A DNA stretch of 64,000 nucleotides from a virus, in IMG/VR virus record IMGVR_UViG_3300042691_019380, positions 28,856 through 92,855 of that record; one strand, written 5' to 3'. The notes beneath the pieces are model-generated. The model was not told where the DNA came from, did not search any database, and saw only the letters and a list, made by a program, of their open reading frames with translations. The number at the start of each line of letters is the position of its first letter. Position 1 is the first letter of the stretch. The translations under genes were made by a program, and so were the position numbers. Positions 37,301-43,964 of this stretch are shown piece after piece.

Positions 37301-39149
37301 TTGCTGTCACCTCAAGCATTGCTGCAACAAAAGTGCCAACAATGCCAATAATGCGCAGGAAGATATTCACAATGCGACCGGCGACTTCAAGAAACACCTG
37401 AATCGGAACGGTCGCCGCCGCCATTGCCGTTCTGATTGGCCCCATCGCTGCGACGAGCCCGCCCTGAAGGTCGGCGAGAAAGTTGTTGATGCCAGTTTGA
37501 AGCGGCGCGAACGCTACCAGCATGGTCGACGACAGGTTTCCGCTTGCTTGCTTCAGGCGATCGAACGACGCATCGACCCCCTCAAACATCTTGAAGTCGA
37601 TGTCTTTCGTGACAGTCCCGAGCCTAGCAGCGTCGGATGCGGCCTCTTTGAGGCCTCTCAATGCTGGCAGCACATTGACTGCCTGCTTCCCAAAAAGATC
37701 AAACGCGATCGCGGCCCTGTCGGCCGGGTCTTTCACGGCCAAGAGTTCTTCCGAAACAAGACTAAACACATCCTGGGGGCTCTTGTTTCTCAATTCGCTG
37801 ATTGAAACACCAAGCCTGTCAAACGCGAACTTTGCCTCCTGCACCGAGTCGACGTTCAGTTGGCCGATCTTGACCTTGCTGACGTTCGTGTAGAAGGCCT
37901 GAGAGGCTTTGGCGAGTTGGCTCATGCTTACGCCAGCCGCTTCGGCGGCAAACGTGAGAACCTCCATTTCGCCAGTCGTTGCGCCGAAGCGCTCGGCCAT
38001 GTTGCGAATCGACTCCGCCTTGGCGCCGATTCCGTCAAGCGCGCGCGAAAACTCACCAGACGCCACTCTCGCGAGATTAAATATCGACAAAACGCGAGAA
38101 AGGTTCGCCACCATGGAAGACGAAGCGTCTGCCGCAGCCTTCCCGACGCCAGAGAACACCTTCGTCAAGGCCTCGCCAGCAGACGAGGAACTCCAAATAG
38201 CATTGGAGATGACCGAAAACGAGACCGCCCCGGCCTGCGCCGCAGCGGCGGCAGACACGAGAGAGGCCCCCATCGCAACGAACGCCTTGACATACTCGCG
38301 AGCCTCTTCGCTCATGCCTGACGTCAGCACGCTGGTTGTTGCCATGATGGCGGCAAACACACCGACGCCGGTGGCGGCGGAGACAAGCGATGCCCCGAGC
38401 GACCCGACAACCTTGGCGGCTGCGGCTGCGCTCCCGCCAAGAGCAGCAGTGACTGCGGCCGTTCCGCCGATGGTCTCGATAATCACCTTGCCGGTCGCGA
38501 TGGTCGTCGAAAACGCGGCGTAGGCGGCGTTTGCTCGTCCTGCTGCGACGACCACTCCTTCGATAGAGTCGCCAGCGCCGCTCAGGACACCCTCGACAGA
38601 CTTGATGGCATTGCCGGTCGTCGTGAATGCGCTGGCTGTAGTATTCAGGACGCCTCGCGTGTTTGCCAAAAGGCTCGCCGTAGCGGACCCGCGAGCGAGA
38701 AAAACTTCGTTCTTCTTGACAGCGCTGTCGAGCGACTTGCCCCACTCGCCGAGCCCGCCAGCCGCTTTTGCCGAGGCCTTGCTGAGTGACTCGCCCCAGT
38801 CGCTCAGTGATCCAGAAGCCTCCTTGGCGGCCTCGCCGAAAGTTTTCAAGACATCCTTGATGCCAGTGAGTTTTTTCTCCGTCTCCTCGCCGTCTGTCTC
38901 GATCTTGATCTTATTCTTTTTGGCAGTGTCGGAGAGGTTTTCGACGTCCTTGGCGGCCTTTGCTACCTCGCTGGTGTCCGCAGTGGCGGTGACCTTGATC
39001 TTTCTCTCAGCAACTCCATCGAGTTTTTCGGACAGTTCACTGGCGGACTCCGCCAGATCATCAAAAAGGTCAACGACCTCTTCGATGCCGTCCTCAAGGC
39101 CCTTGAGATTCGCCGTGAAGGCGACTGCGAGACTGCCAATCGTCGCCAT
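34332..39149 (-). CDS. Tape measure protein
   Basis: 1605 residues, ATG 39149 with GAGGGG upstream. It starts MATIGSLAVAFTANLKGLED, common in siphovirus tape measures, with a long coiled start. Hydrophobic segments lie at about residues 200-320 and 590-870, and then a long charged helical half follows, rich in AQQAREEAKAKFD- and FADRKF-type repeats. By the common rule of about 0.15 nm per residue the tail would be near 240 nm. No peptidase domain is obvious. It follows the frameshifted chaperones, as usual. Confidence 0.9.
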   Translation of the reverse strand: MATIGSLAVAFTANLKGLEDGIEEVVDLFDDLAESASELSEKLDGVAERKIKVTATADTSEVAKAAKDVENLSDTAKKNKIKIETDGEETEKKLTGIKDVLKTFGEAAKEASGSLSDWGESLSKASAKAAGGLGEWGKSLDSAVKKNEVFLARGSATASLLANTRGVLNTTASAFTTTGNAIKSVEGVLSGAGDSIEGVVVAAGRANAAYAAFSTTIATGKVIIETIGGTAAVTAALGGSAAAAAKVVGSLGASLVSAATGVGVFAAIMATTSVLTSGMSEEAREYVKAFVAMGASLVSAAAAAQAGAVSFSVISNAIWSSSSAGEALTKVFSGVGKAAADASSSMVANLSRVLSIFNLARVASGEFSRALDGIGAKAESIRNMAERFGATTGEMEVLTFAAEAAGVSMSQLAKASQAFYTNVSKVKIGQLNVDSVQEAKFAFDRLGVSISELRNKSPQDVFSLVSEELLAVKDPADRAAIAFDLFGKQAVNVLPALRGLKEAASDAARLGTVTKDIDFKMFEGVDASFDRLKQASGNLSSTMLVAFAPLQTGINNFLADLQGGLVAAMGPIRTAMAAATVPIQVFLEVAGRIVNIFLRIIGIVGTFVAAMLEVTAIAPAWSALGSVIKDALAYVEQAVDFAQNAAAAFSAQLNPAVDESASVLERLTFAAKTFAAVILSAGVGSAVMQSFGISASAAFAKFAAGLLKVNFATIFGGILKLVRMLTVDIVAASSKWVASVILMGTSTLAGLLTPFMTSVAAIVSGNSAIAVASTAAGYAMAAAWVIGTLGLAAVAVAIVAVIQNFDSLYDFFADFGNNIGRLFTLEGLAEAADAVATAIRNAFLSVAGWVGGFFGGIIGGIIRAINGIKTPEKIDAARASVGDVVASRQRQDMAQFQAEASVSGFTGKKPELPTEDYKALSASVSRARGEMIGLSLNAANFGEAGRKAFAAARADFDKLQQQLADKTLELKIITDEKGVKRQETALEAFERRSKEIKGRLRENLNLADTISSEQFQQSAEDMRKTVQEAFSQVRGVMRGVDLGSDLDSDKFFPASSEIKKAASDFAMSYQDELIAIEEKLQSGGFGNGQSAMRAAQQAREEAKAKFDRNMGKVNADVSFASDIRKALEDAFLTPLQKYEKRLEDIQKNKSLTAQEKSLATIAEQKQMVEGTFGKSAGQSLREKEAMFAKSTAADQYGRTAFTSSEGSFAAGDARASAERTKLDIERRKAAGLDATPVQQLKAGVDNINDVFDVAGLSLAEIQKKLGPEKFAEYQEAIKKSRDAVLQSVGVEKSATQVREEAMRKLEGLNLSAEEAAEANRAISDSFMSAIGVTKTPFEQFSGELDNVAAKFGMSGKSIDEVRAALQGNKQDLELFDRAVKQSRDNLLQSLGIEKTAQQAYEEQIKKIDEAENATDPSKRITAEEATQARVAAARKREEALGADTANTRAGRFAERRREIEEAFGKTGEKNQEAFDSAMKNLRKQGPGAEPESPVQAFKEGLKELEYMRGSGAIDDKEFADRKFSLQAQLQEDLKPALDRVAPDRRAIESADTRSKAGVDTFFRILRGQDNPGLKAQLETAQATKFLAQAAAQPEAAEVIAQLSAR

Positions 39150-39151
39150 GG

Positions 39152-39514
39152 TCAGCCCCTCGCTCCGTTAGCGGCGGCCAACTTCCACAACTCGCCCAGC
39201 ATCTCTTCTTTGGTCTGCTGTCGCTTGCGGTGGCTGGGCATGAGCATCTCCTCCTCCAGACGCTTACAGCCCCAGGCAGTGCATAGAGCCGTGGCGAGAC
39301 GAGCGGTCCTTCGCCACTCGTCTCCCCATGGTTCTATTGTCCAAAATGCCTCCCATTCTGCGAGTTCGGCCGCATCGACCGACGCGAGAAGTTCGGCATG
39401 GGACCGTCCAAGCGCAAGCGCGAGCCGGAACTCGAACAGCCTGCGGGGACGGTCTAGGAGTTTTTTGCGAGGTCGTCCACGTCCTCTTTCGAGAACCTGT
39501 TCAACTTCATGCAC
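39152..39514 (-). CDS. Tail assembly chaperone, frameshifted (gpT-like) extension
   Basis: An open frame read after a -1 shift from the upstream chaperone. It contains FEFRLALALGRSHAELLASV, WTIEPWGDEWRRTARL and a Lys/Glu-rich end, as in siphovirus GT proteins. It has no good own start. The overlap with the first chaperone contains a classic A AAA AAC site, so the fused product covers 39152-39798. Confidence 0.8.
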   Translation of the reverse strand: MHEVEQVLERGRGRPRKKLLDRPRRLFEFRLALALGRSHAELLASVDAAELAEWEAFWTIEPWGDEWRRTARLATALCTAWGCKRLEEEMLMPSHRKRQQTKEEMLGELWKLAAANGARG

Positions 39515-39798
39515 TCAGCGAAGAGACGATCGAGGACCGCAGCAGACTTCTCGCCCAACTGGGGAATCTCGGTCTCGGTGAAGAGCCGCTCGCCCTTCTC
39601 GTCGCACAGGCACTTGGCGACCAACTTCGCCCGCACCATGTCGACGCTCTTGTTGCCATTGACAAACTCGGACTCGAAGCGATCCCGCTCGGTGCCCGTC
39701 ATCACCCGGAGTTTGACCGCGCCACCCCACTCGGGAACGTCATGGTCGACCATCTTCTTATCGTCCGCAGCGAGAATCGCAGCCTTACTGAGAGCCAT
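39454..39798 (-). CDS. Tail assembly chaperone (gpG-like)
   Basis: 114 residues, ATG 39798. Contains GGAVKLRVMTGTERDRFES and LVAKCLCDEKGERLF, typical of tail assembly chaperones that bind the tape measure. It ends just after the slippery site in ordinary reading, so most product is short and a fraction is fused to the gpT-like part. Confidence 0.85.
   Translation of the reverse strand: MALSKAAILAADDKKMVDHDVPEWGGAVKLRVMTGTERDRFESEFVNGNKSVDMVRAKLVAKCLCDEKGERLFTETEIPQLGEKSAAVLDRLFAECMKLNRFSKEDVDDLAKNS
39460..39466 (-). promoter_or_regulatory. Programmed -1 frameshift site AAAAAAC
   Basis: In the gpG-like frame the codons are GCA AAA AAC, a canonical X XXY YYZ heptamer. The zero-frame stop follows two codons later, and the -1 frame opens into the gpT-like extension. 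Confidence 0.85.
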
Positions 39799-39805
39799 GT
39801 GGAAA

Positions 39806-40237
39806 TTACCTTCCTGTTACACGAAACGAAGCCGAACCCTTCACATACTCCCCGGTGGCCGCTCCGAGACTCATCTGAGTCAGGATCGCCGTTTTGTTTA
39901 TCGAGAACGTCCCTGACGCCGCTGTGCCCTCGCCAGGAGGCAGGGTCAGAGTGAATGTTCTCTTTGAGCCCACGACGTCGAAATAGTTCGCTGCCGTAAT
40001 ATCTCTGCTGGCAAAGAAATCAATCGACATCTCGCTGCCGTACCTCGCCGACACGGCCGTGTCGTAGTCAGGCACGACCATCTTTCGATCAGTGTTCGCT
40101 GGGTCGCTGACAACTTCGGAAGACATCGACGTAATGTCGATGTCGCTTCCGGCGTTAGCAGAGACTTGCAGCGACGTGATCTGAAAGGTGAACGTGCCCC
40201 ACGTGAACGTGGCGCCGTGCGACGAGATATACGGCAT
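39806..40237 (-). CDS. Major tail (tube) protein, paralogue A
   Basis: 143 residues. Strand-rich with ISSHGATFTWGTFTFQITSL, DIDITSMSSEVVS, GSEMSIDFFAS and GEYVKGSASFRVTGR at the end, matching the tube-forming fold of siphovirus tail proteins. A second, related gene follows upstream. The ATG has no clear Shine-Dalgarno. Tail tube function is by composition, position and family look. Confidence 0.75.
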   Translation of the reverse strand: MPYISSHGATFTWGTFTFQITSLQVSANAGSDIDITSMSSEVVSDPANTDRKMVVPDYDTAVSARYGSEMSIDFFASRDITAANYFDVVGSKRTFTLTLPPGEGTAASGTFSINKTAILTQMSLGAATGEYVKGSASFRVTGR

Positions 40238-40240
40238 TCA

Positions 40241-40612
40241 TCAAGTCAAAGTGATTCGCAGCGTGGCCGAGCCCTTGATCAGTTCGCCAGCCGCAGCCTG
40301 CAACTGAGACGACGTGCAGAGAGCCACGGTCGGCAGAGACGAGATCAGGGCCGAGTTGCTGCCCGAACCGTCCATCGACCACGACAGAACGCCCGTTGCG
40401 GTCATCTGCGGGAAGTCCATGCCGTAGAACTCGATCGACAGTTCGTCGCCGTCCCGAACCGGGGCAGCGCGATAGGAGCGATACGAGCCGTGCGGAGCCT
40501 TCAGGTCGGTGACGTCAATTTCAGCGACCTTCTTATTGAACGAGATGCTCGTGAGAAGGAACGTCTTGCCGCTGAACATGAACGACAAGCCCTGTGCGGA
40601 TTCGTAGGCCAT
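40241..40612 (-). CDS. Major tail (tube) protein, paralogue B
   Basis: 123 residues, AGGAGG upstream. It shares with paralogue A the LLTSISFNKKVAEIDVTDLK segment, GDELSIEFYG, and the C-terminal GELIKGSATLRITLT, so it is a duplicated tube protein. One may be the tube and the other a tail-terminator-adjacent or minor tube subunit. Confidence 0.7.
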   Translation of the reverse strand: MAYESAQGLSFMFSGKTFLLTSISFNKKVAEIDVTDLKAPHGSYRSYRAAPVRDGDELSIEFYGMDFPQMTATGVLSWSMDGSGSNSALISSLPTVALCTSSQLQAAAGELIKGSATLRITLT

Positions 40613-40614
40613 TT

Positions 40615-41022
40615 TTACGCCCCTCCTTGGACGTTTTCGTGATACCGAACTTCGTAAACGTGATCGACGCGATACAGCGGCTTCGCTTGTCCTTCGTTTG
40701 GACGTTCCATGTTGTCCGCCTCGGACACGAGCGAGGTAAATACAATTGTCAGGCCAGAGTAGTCGCCCGTAAAGTTGTCAACTTTCAGGCGAACAGCCTC
40801 GGCAATGTCTTTTGCTTCGCTGTAACTCTCGGCCACGATCGAGACCGAAAACGTGGCAATTGGCCTGCCGACGTTGCCTCCCATGTTCCGCTCTCGGCGA
40901 GTGCCGGTCCTGCGGTACACGACCAAAGGAAGGGGAGCGTTCTGCGGGGCAAGAATGGGGTGGATTCCGGCTGTCGTGGCCTCGTCCAACTTGGCCCGGA
41001 GCCACTTTTCAGGATAGGCCAC
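40615..41022 (-). CDS. Tail terminator/completion protein
   Basis: 135 residues from GTG 41022. Start WLRAKLDEATTAGIHPILAP, then NAPLPLVVYRRTGT, ATFSVSIVAESYSEAKDIAE and LVSEADNMERP fit the small siphovirus tail-completion fold (DUF3168/gp17 type), which ends tail polymerisation and joins the tail to the head. Position between the gp10-like gene and tail tube is as expected. Confidence 0.75.
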   Translation of the reverse strand: MAYPEKWLRAKLDEATTAGIHPILAPQNAPLPLVVYRRTGTRRERNMGGNVGRPIATFSVSIVAESYSEAKDIAEAVRLKVDNFTGDYSGLTIVFTSLVSEADNMERPNEGQAKPLYRVDHVYEVRYHENVQGGA

Positions 41023-41422
41023 GAGTTAACTCCTCTGCGAAACGAGTCTCCATGAAGACAGACCCCTCTGAGGCGTATGCGTCGAACGTCTCCTGAAGGA
41101 CAGCCTCAAGTTCGTCTGGCTTAACCCAGTTGCGAGCCAGGACAGACTTGCCTCGCCTCCTGGGGCGAATGACGCTGTCCAGACTTGAGTCTCCGGCAGT
41201 CTCGACGCCCTGCTCGTACCCGACTTCCCCCTGCTCGTCGTCGGCAGAGTAGACAACCGAGTCTCGAAGTTTGCCGCTGTAGCCTTTCGGGGTCGCCGCC
41301 CTGAGCCTCGCCGAGAACTGCTGGGCAACGTCCTCGAAGACAGTCTTGCGGTCGATCGACGTGGGAATCTTCCTGACTGCCTCGATGAGTTCGTCCAGCC
41401 CCTGGAGTTCGACCGTAATCAC
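41009..41422 (-). CDS. HK97 gp10-like neck/tail component
   Basis: 137 residues from GTG 41422 with AAGGAG 8 bases upstream, overlapping the previous stop. Starts VELQGLDELIEAVRKIPT, then ATPKGYSGKLRDSV, as in HK97 gp10 proteins. It overlaps the tail terminator start by 14 bases. Confidence 0.8.
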   Translation of the reverse strand: MITVELQGLDELIEAVRKIPTSIDRKTVFEDVAQQFSARLRAATPKGYSGKLRDSVVYSADDEQGEVGYEQGVETAGDSSLDSVIRPRRRGKSVLARNWVKPDELEAVLQETFDAYASEGSVFMETRFAEELTRGLS

Positions 41423-41754
41423 GAGACTTGCTCCTTGCAGACAAGTCTGTGCGACTCACGGTTTACGCCTTCGGTGACCTGAATCACGTCCAGAGTCCTG
41501 GCGGGGGTGCGGCTATTCCAGATAAGCCTCATGCCAGCCGTGAGCCCAGGCACGTACCGAAACTCGACGTCGTGCGTCGCGACCGTGTACGGCCCCTGGG
41601 CGCTCATCATTTCGTCGACTCGCAGGCCCCGAATGGAAGCCCGACGGGAGGCGAAGTCCGACCAAGTCAGGGTCGCCTCGCCGTAGTCGTTGGTCTGCTC
41701 AGTTGCGACCTGAATCGTGACGGACTCGCGAAGATCGCCAGCACGAAGAGCCAT
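41419..41754 (-). CDS. Head-tail adaptor (head closure, gp16-like)
   Basis: 111 residues. MALRAGDLRESVTIQVATEQ, DYGEATLTWSDFASRRASIR and VATHDVEFRYVPGLTAGMRL are the typical order for SPP1 gp16/Phage_H_T_join adaptors, which close the portal channel. Next to the connector and gp10-like genes. Confidence 0.85.
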   Translation of the reverse strand: MALRAGDLRESVTIQVATEQTNDYGEATLTWSDFASRRASIRGLRVDEMMSAQGPYTVATHDVEFRYVPGLTAGMRLIWNSRTPARTLDVIQVTEGVNRESHRLVCKEQVS

Positions 41755-41755
41755 A

Positions 41756-42382
41756 TCAGCGGTACTGCCCCCAGTTGATCGCGCCGAGCAGCACCTCGAC
41801 GGCCATGGGGACTGGGTTCATGCCGCCCTGGACGACCGCCTCGCGGTTTGCATACCACGACGCCACGAGCATCAGGATGCAGTGCCTCGCGGGAGTGGGC
41901 ACATTCGCGGGCGACGGGCCGTACCCTGCCCAGTACGTGATCACGACGTCGTTCTCAGCGCCTCGCGCCGACGGCCAGGAGCCGTTCCACTGCGGACGAA
42001 TGACTGCCGGAGTCGAGTCTCGGTCGACGCGGAAGTTTGTGTACGGCACCGGGAGATACACGGCGTCGGACGGGATGTACGAGACCGTCACGTCCCCGAC
42101 TGCGATCGGAGGCTTGGGGAGTTCAATGTCCCAGGACGGAAACACGTCCATCTTCATCTGCCACTGGGACAGAATCAGAGTCCGGTCGCTCACGGTCTCG
42201 ACATGGATGCGAGCGGCCGAGATGAGAGACTGCAAGTAGAGATCGTCGTCCGTGAAGCCAGCGTCGATGCGAAGGTGTGCTTTCGCATCGGAGACCGAGA
42301 CTGGCTCGACCACAGGCTCCGTAATTCGCCTGAGAGAGCGATACCGGACGTTGCCACGCTGAACGAACTCGTAAGACTTCAT
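41756..42382 (-). CDS. Head-tail connector (gp6-like)
   Basis: 208 residues. ATG 42382 (ATGA overlap). VSVSDAKAHLRIDAGFTDDD and SLISAARIHVETVSDR are the HK97 gp6-type connector pattern, followed by a Trp-rich middle with FPSWDIELPKPPIAV and a C-terminal helix WYANREAVVQGG. It would form the ring under the portal. Confidence 0.85.
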   Translation of the reverse strand: MKSYEFVQRGNVRYRSLRRITEPVVEPVSVSDAKAHLRIDAGFTDDDLYLQSLISAARIHVETVSDRTLILSQWQMKMDVFPSWDIELPKPPIAVGDVTVSYIPSDAVYLPVPYTNFRVDRDSTPAVIRPQWNGSWPSARGAENDVVITYWAGYGPSPANVPTPARHCILMLVASWYANREAVVQGGMNPVPMAVEVLLGAINWGQYR

Positions 42383-42582
42383 TTCTTCTGCTTGCGATCC
42401 AAGACGGCCCGCTCGACTGCCTGGACGGGCTTCTCGGCAGCGTCCTCGATGTCCAGAGAGCGGCTCTCATGGAAGACTTCGGCGATGCCGTTGATGAGCC
42501 AGTTCCGAGCCGTCGGCTCGAAGACTTCGGCGACTTCGCCTTGCTTGTGATACGACCAGTCTTTCAGGAGTCGAACTTTCAT
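42379..42582 (-). CDS. Small structural-region protein
   Basis: 67 residues from ATG 42582 (MKVRLLKDWSYHKQGEVAEV). It has the look of a small SH3-like strand domain (GEVAEVFEPTARNWLINGIA) often found between capsid and connector genes, then a helix and a Lys-rich end. Shine-Dalgarno is distant. Confidence 0.55.
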   Translation of the reverse strand: MKVRLLKDWSYHKQGEVAEVFEPTARNWLINGIAEVFHESRSLDIEDAAEKPVQAVERAVLDRKQKK

Positions 42583-42586
42583 GCGA

Positions 42587-43372
42587 TCAACGAGCCTCAC
42601 ACTTTGCTGCATGCTCTGGAGAACCCCACGCCTCCGGTGGTCGCCGCCCGCCTGCCTGCCAGTAGTGATTTGGATACTGATGCACTGCCTTAAGTTGCTG
42701 GTCCGGCCACGTAATCACGAGTTCCGCGTGGCCGATCGAGACTTGCGGACAAATTGCGAGCGTGTTTCCGCACTCTCGCCACTTCCGCCACATGTAGATG
42801 TCCGGGTCAACACGGGCTGTCTTGCCGTCTCCTGGCTCGACGTCCGCCCAGTCGCCGTCTGAGTTGGGGACGCCCAGGAACCACGGCTTCGGCATGCGGC
42901 GAAGAGCCGCCGTCCGCAGCACGGTCAGGCCAAAGTGAGCGCTGTCCACGGGCTGAGTGGGCTTTTCCCACCACTCCAATGGCAGCGTGATCTTGCTGTC
43001 GTGATCGCCGGACAGCCCCTTGGGCGTGAACATCAACTTCTGGTCGTCTCGCTTCGTCTGAAGCGGCGCCACGGCGTCGTATCCAGACAAGAGAGCAGCA
43101 GACACGAGCCGCGAGATGCACTCGGGCTCGTACACGCTGTCGTAATCCATCGTGATGATGAAGTCGTATCCCGCCTCCTCACGGCTCAAGTCCGTGAGAA
43201 TGCGAGACATGACCTGATCCCAGAAGGCCCCGGTGCCTTTTGTGAGAGGGATGCCGAACTGCGAGAAGGCTTGAATGGAACAATAATAATTGTCCATAAA
43301 GCCTAATCGCGGAACGCTGATCGCGCCCGCGATTCGGACATCATGCTCGACGTTGCCGACGATGACTCGCAT
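42587..43372 (-). CDS. GT-A fold glycosyltransferase in the head region
   Basis: 261 residues. The N-terminal half (FMDNYYCSIQAFSQFGIPLT, FIITMDYDSVYEPECISRL) has a DxD-like DYDS for nucleotide-sugar and metal binding; GYDAVAPLQTKRDD, HFGLTVLRTAALRRM and DPDIYMWRKWRECGNTLAIC follow. This is the layout of phage-encoded glycosyltransferases. Its place in the head operon suggests it glycosylates a virion protein. Confidence 0.7.
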   Translation of the reverse strand: MRVIVGNVEHDVRIAGAISVPRLGFMDNYYCSIQAFSQFGIPLTKGTGAFWDQVMSRILTDLSREEAGYDFIITMDYDSVYEPECISRLVSAALLSGYDAVAPLQTKRDDQKLMFTPKGLSGDHDSKITLPLEWWEKPTQPVDSAHFGLTVLRTAALRRMPKPWFLGVPNSDGDWADVEPGDGKTARVDPDIYMWRKWRECGNTLAICPQVSIGHAELVITWPDQQLKAVHQYPNHYWQAGGRRPPEAWGSPEHAAKCEAR

Positions 43373-43484
43373 CCAAGCCTCTTGTTGGAGTTACCGAAAG
43401 AGGCGGCTTGGGCATCCGTGCCCAGTCAAAACCATCCGTGGTTGAGCCGCCCGTTGTTTGGCTCCCCCCCGAAACTTGTTTCAA
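43341..43484 (-). CDS. Possible 47-residue ORF in the decoration-GT gap
   Basis: A TTG-started frame with LKQVSGGSQTTGGSTTDGFD and WARMPKPPLSVTPTRG. It overlaps the first codons of the glycosyltransferase by 32 bases and has no good Shine-Dalgarno. The composition looks protein-like but could be chance. Confidence 0.25.
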   Translation of the reverse strand: MKQVSGGSQTTGGSTTDGFDWARMPKPPLSVTPTRGLDASHRRQRRA

Positions 43485-43915
43485 CCGCTCACGAAAGCGT
43501 CGACACCGGCAGCAGTCTTCTCGGTCGGCATCTCTTCCAACTTCGAGAGGCGAGCGACCGTCGCAACGGCAGCAGGCTGGCCCGGAGTGGTGACGACCGT
43601 GAGGTAACGCTTCTTGCCGCGACAATCGACGTTGAACCGAGCCACAGCACCGTTCACGCCGACGCCGGTCGTCCGACCAGCACCAGCCACAACGGAGAGG
43701 CCAGGGACGTCGACTTGGCCGCTGCCAGCCGTGTCGCTCTGCTGCACCTTCAACACCGTGGCATACGAGGCCGCCGCAGCGGTGAAGTGGCTGTACACCA
43801 CGTCAACCGACACGTAATCGGCACCGTAGGTGTCGATCTCGTGGCTGTGGGTCGCACCAACGGCCACGCTCGCCGAAATCCTCGCAGCAGTCTTCGTTCC
43901 TTCGAGATGATTCAC
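43481..43915 (-). CDS. Capsid decoration/stabilisation protein (putative)
   Basis: 144 residues from GTG 43915 with GGAG upstream. ATHSHEIDTYGADYVSVDVV, LKVQQSDTAGSGQVDV, AVARFNVDCRGKKRYLTVV and ARLSKLEEMP are strand-rich and resemble small proteins that follow major capsid genes. I infer a decoration or head-stabilising role from position; not verified. Confidence 0.6.
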   Translation of the reverse strand: MNHLEGTKTAARISASVAVGATHSHEIDTYGADYVSVDVVYSHFTAAAASYATVLKVQQSDTAGSGQVDVPGLSVVAGAGRTTGVGVNGAVARFNVDCRGKKRYLTVVTTPGQPAAVATVARLSKLEEMPTEKTAAGVDAFVSG

Positions 43916-43951
43916 TTTTCAGAGTCTCCAGTCAGGGGTTTCAGGGTGAGT

Positions 43952-43961
43952 GTGTCCGTAC
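43952..43961 (-). promoter_or_regulatory. Oriented motif GTGTCCGTAC after the major capsid gene
   Basis: In the 49-bp gap between the major capsid stop and the decoration protein start. It is a copy of the motif between the two most highly expressed late genes. Confidence 0.5.
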
Positions 43962-43964
43962 TTA

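Noticed and set aside
43079-43088. Further copies of the 10-bp motif inside genes (also near 32141 and 21222)
   Set aside because: These lie mid-gene where the codons TCT GGA TAC encode Ser-Gly-Tyr, a frequent tripeptide in this genome, so chance explains them.
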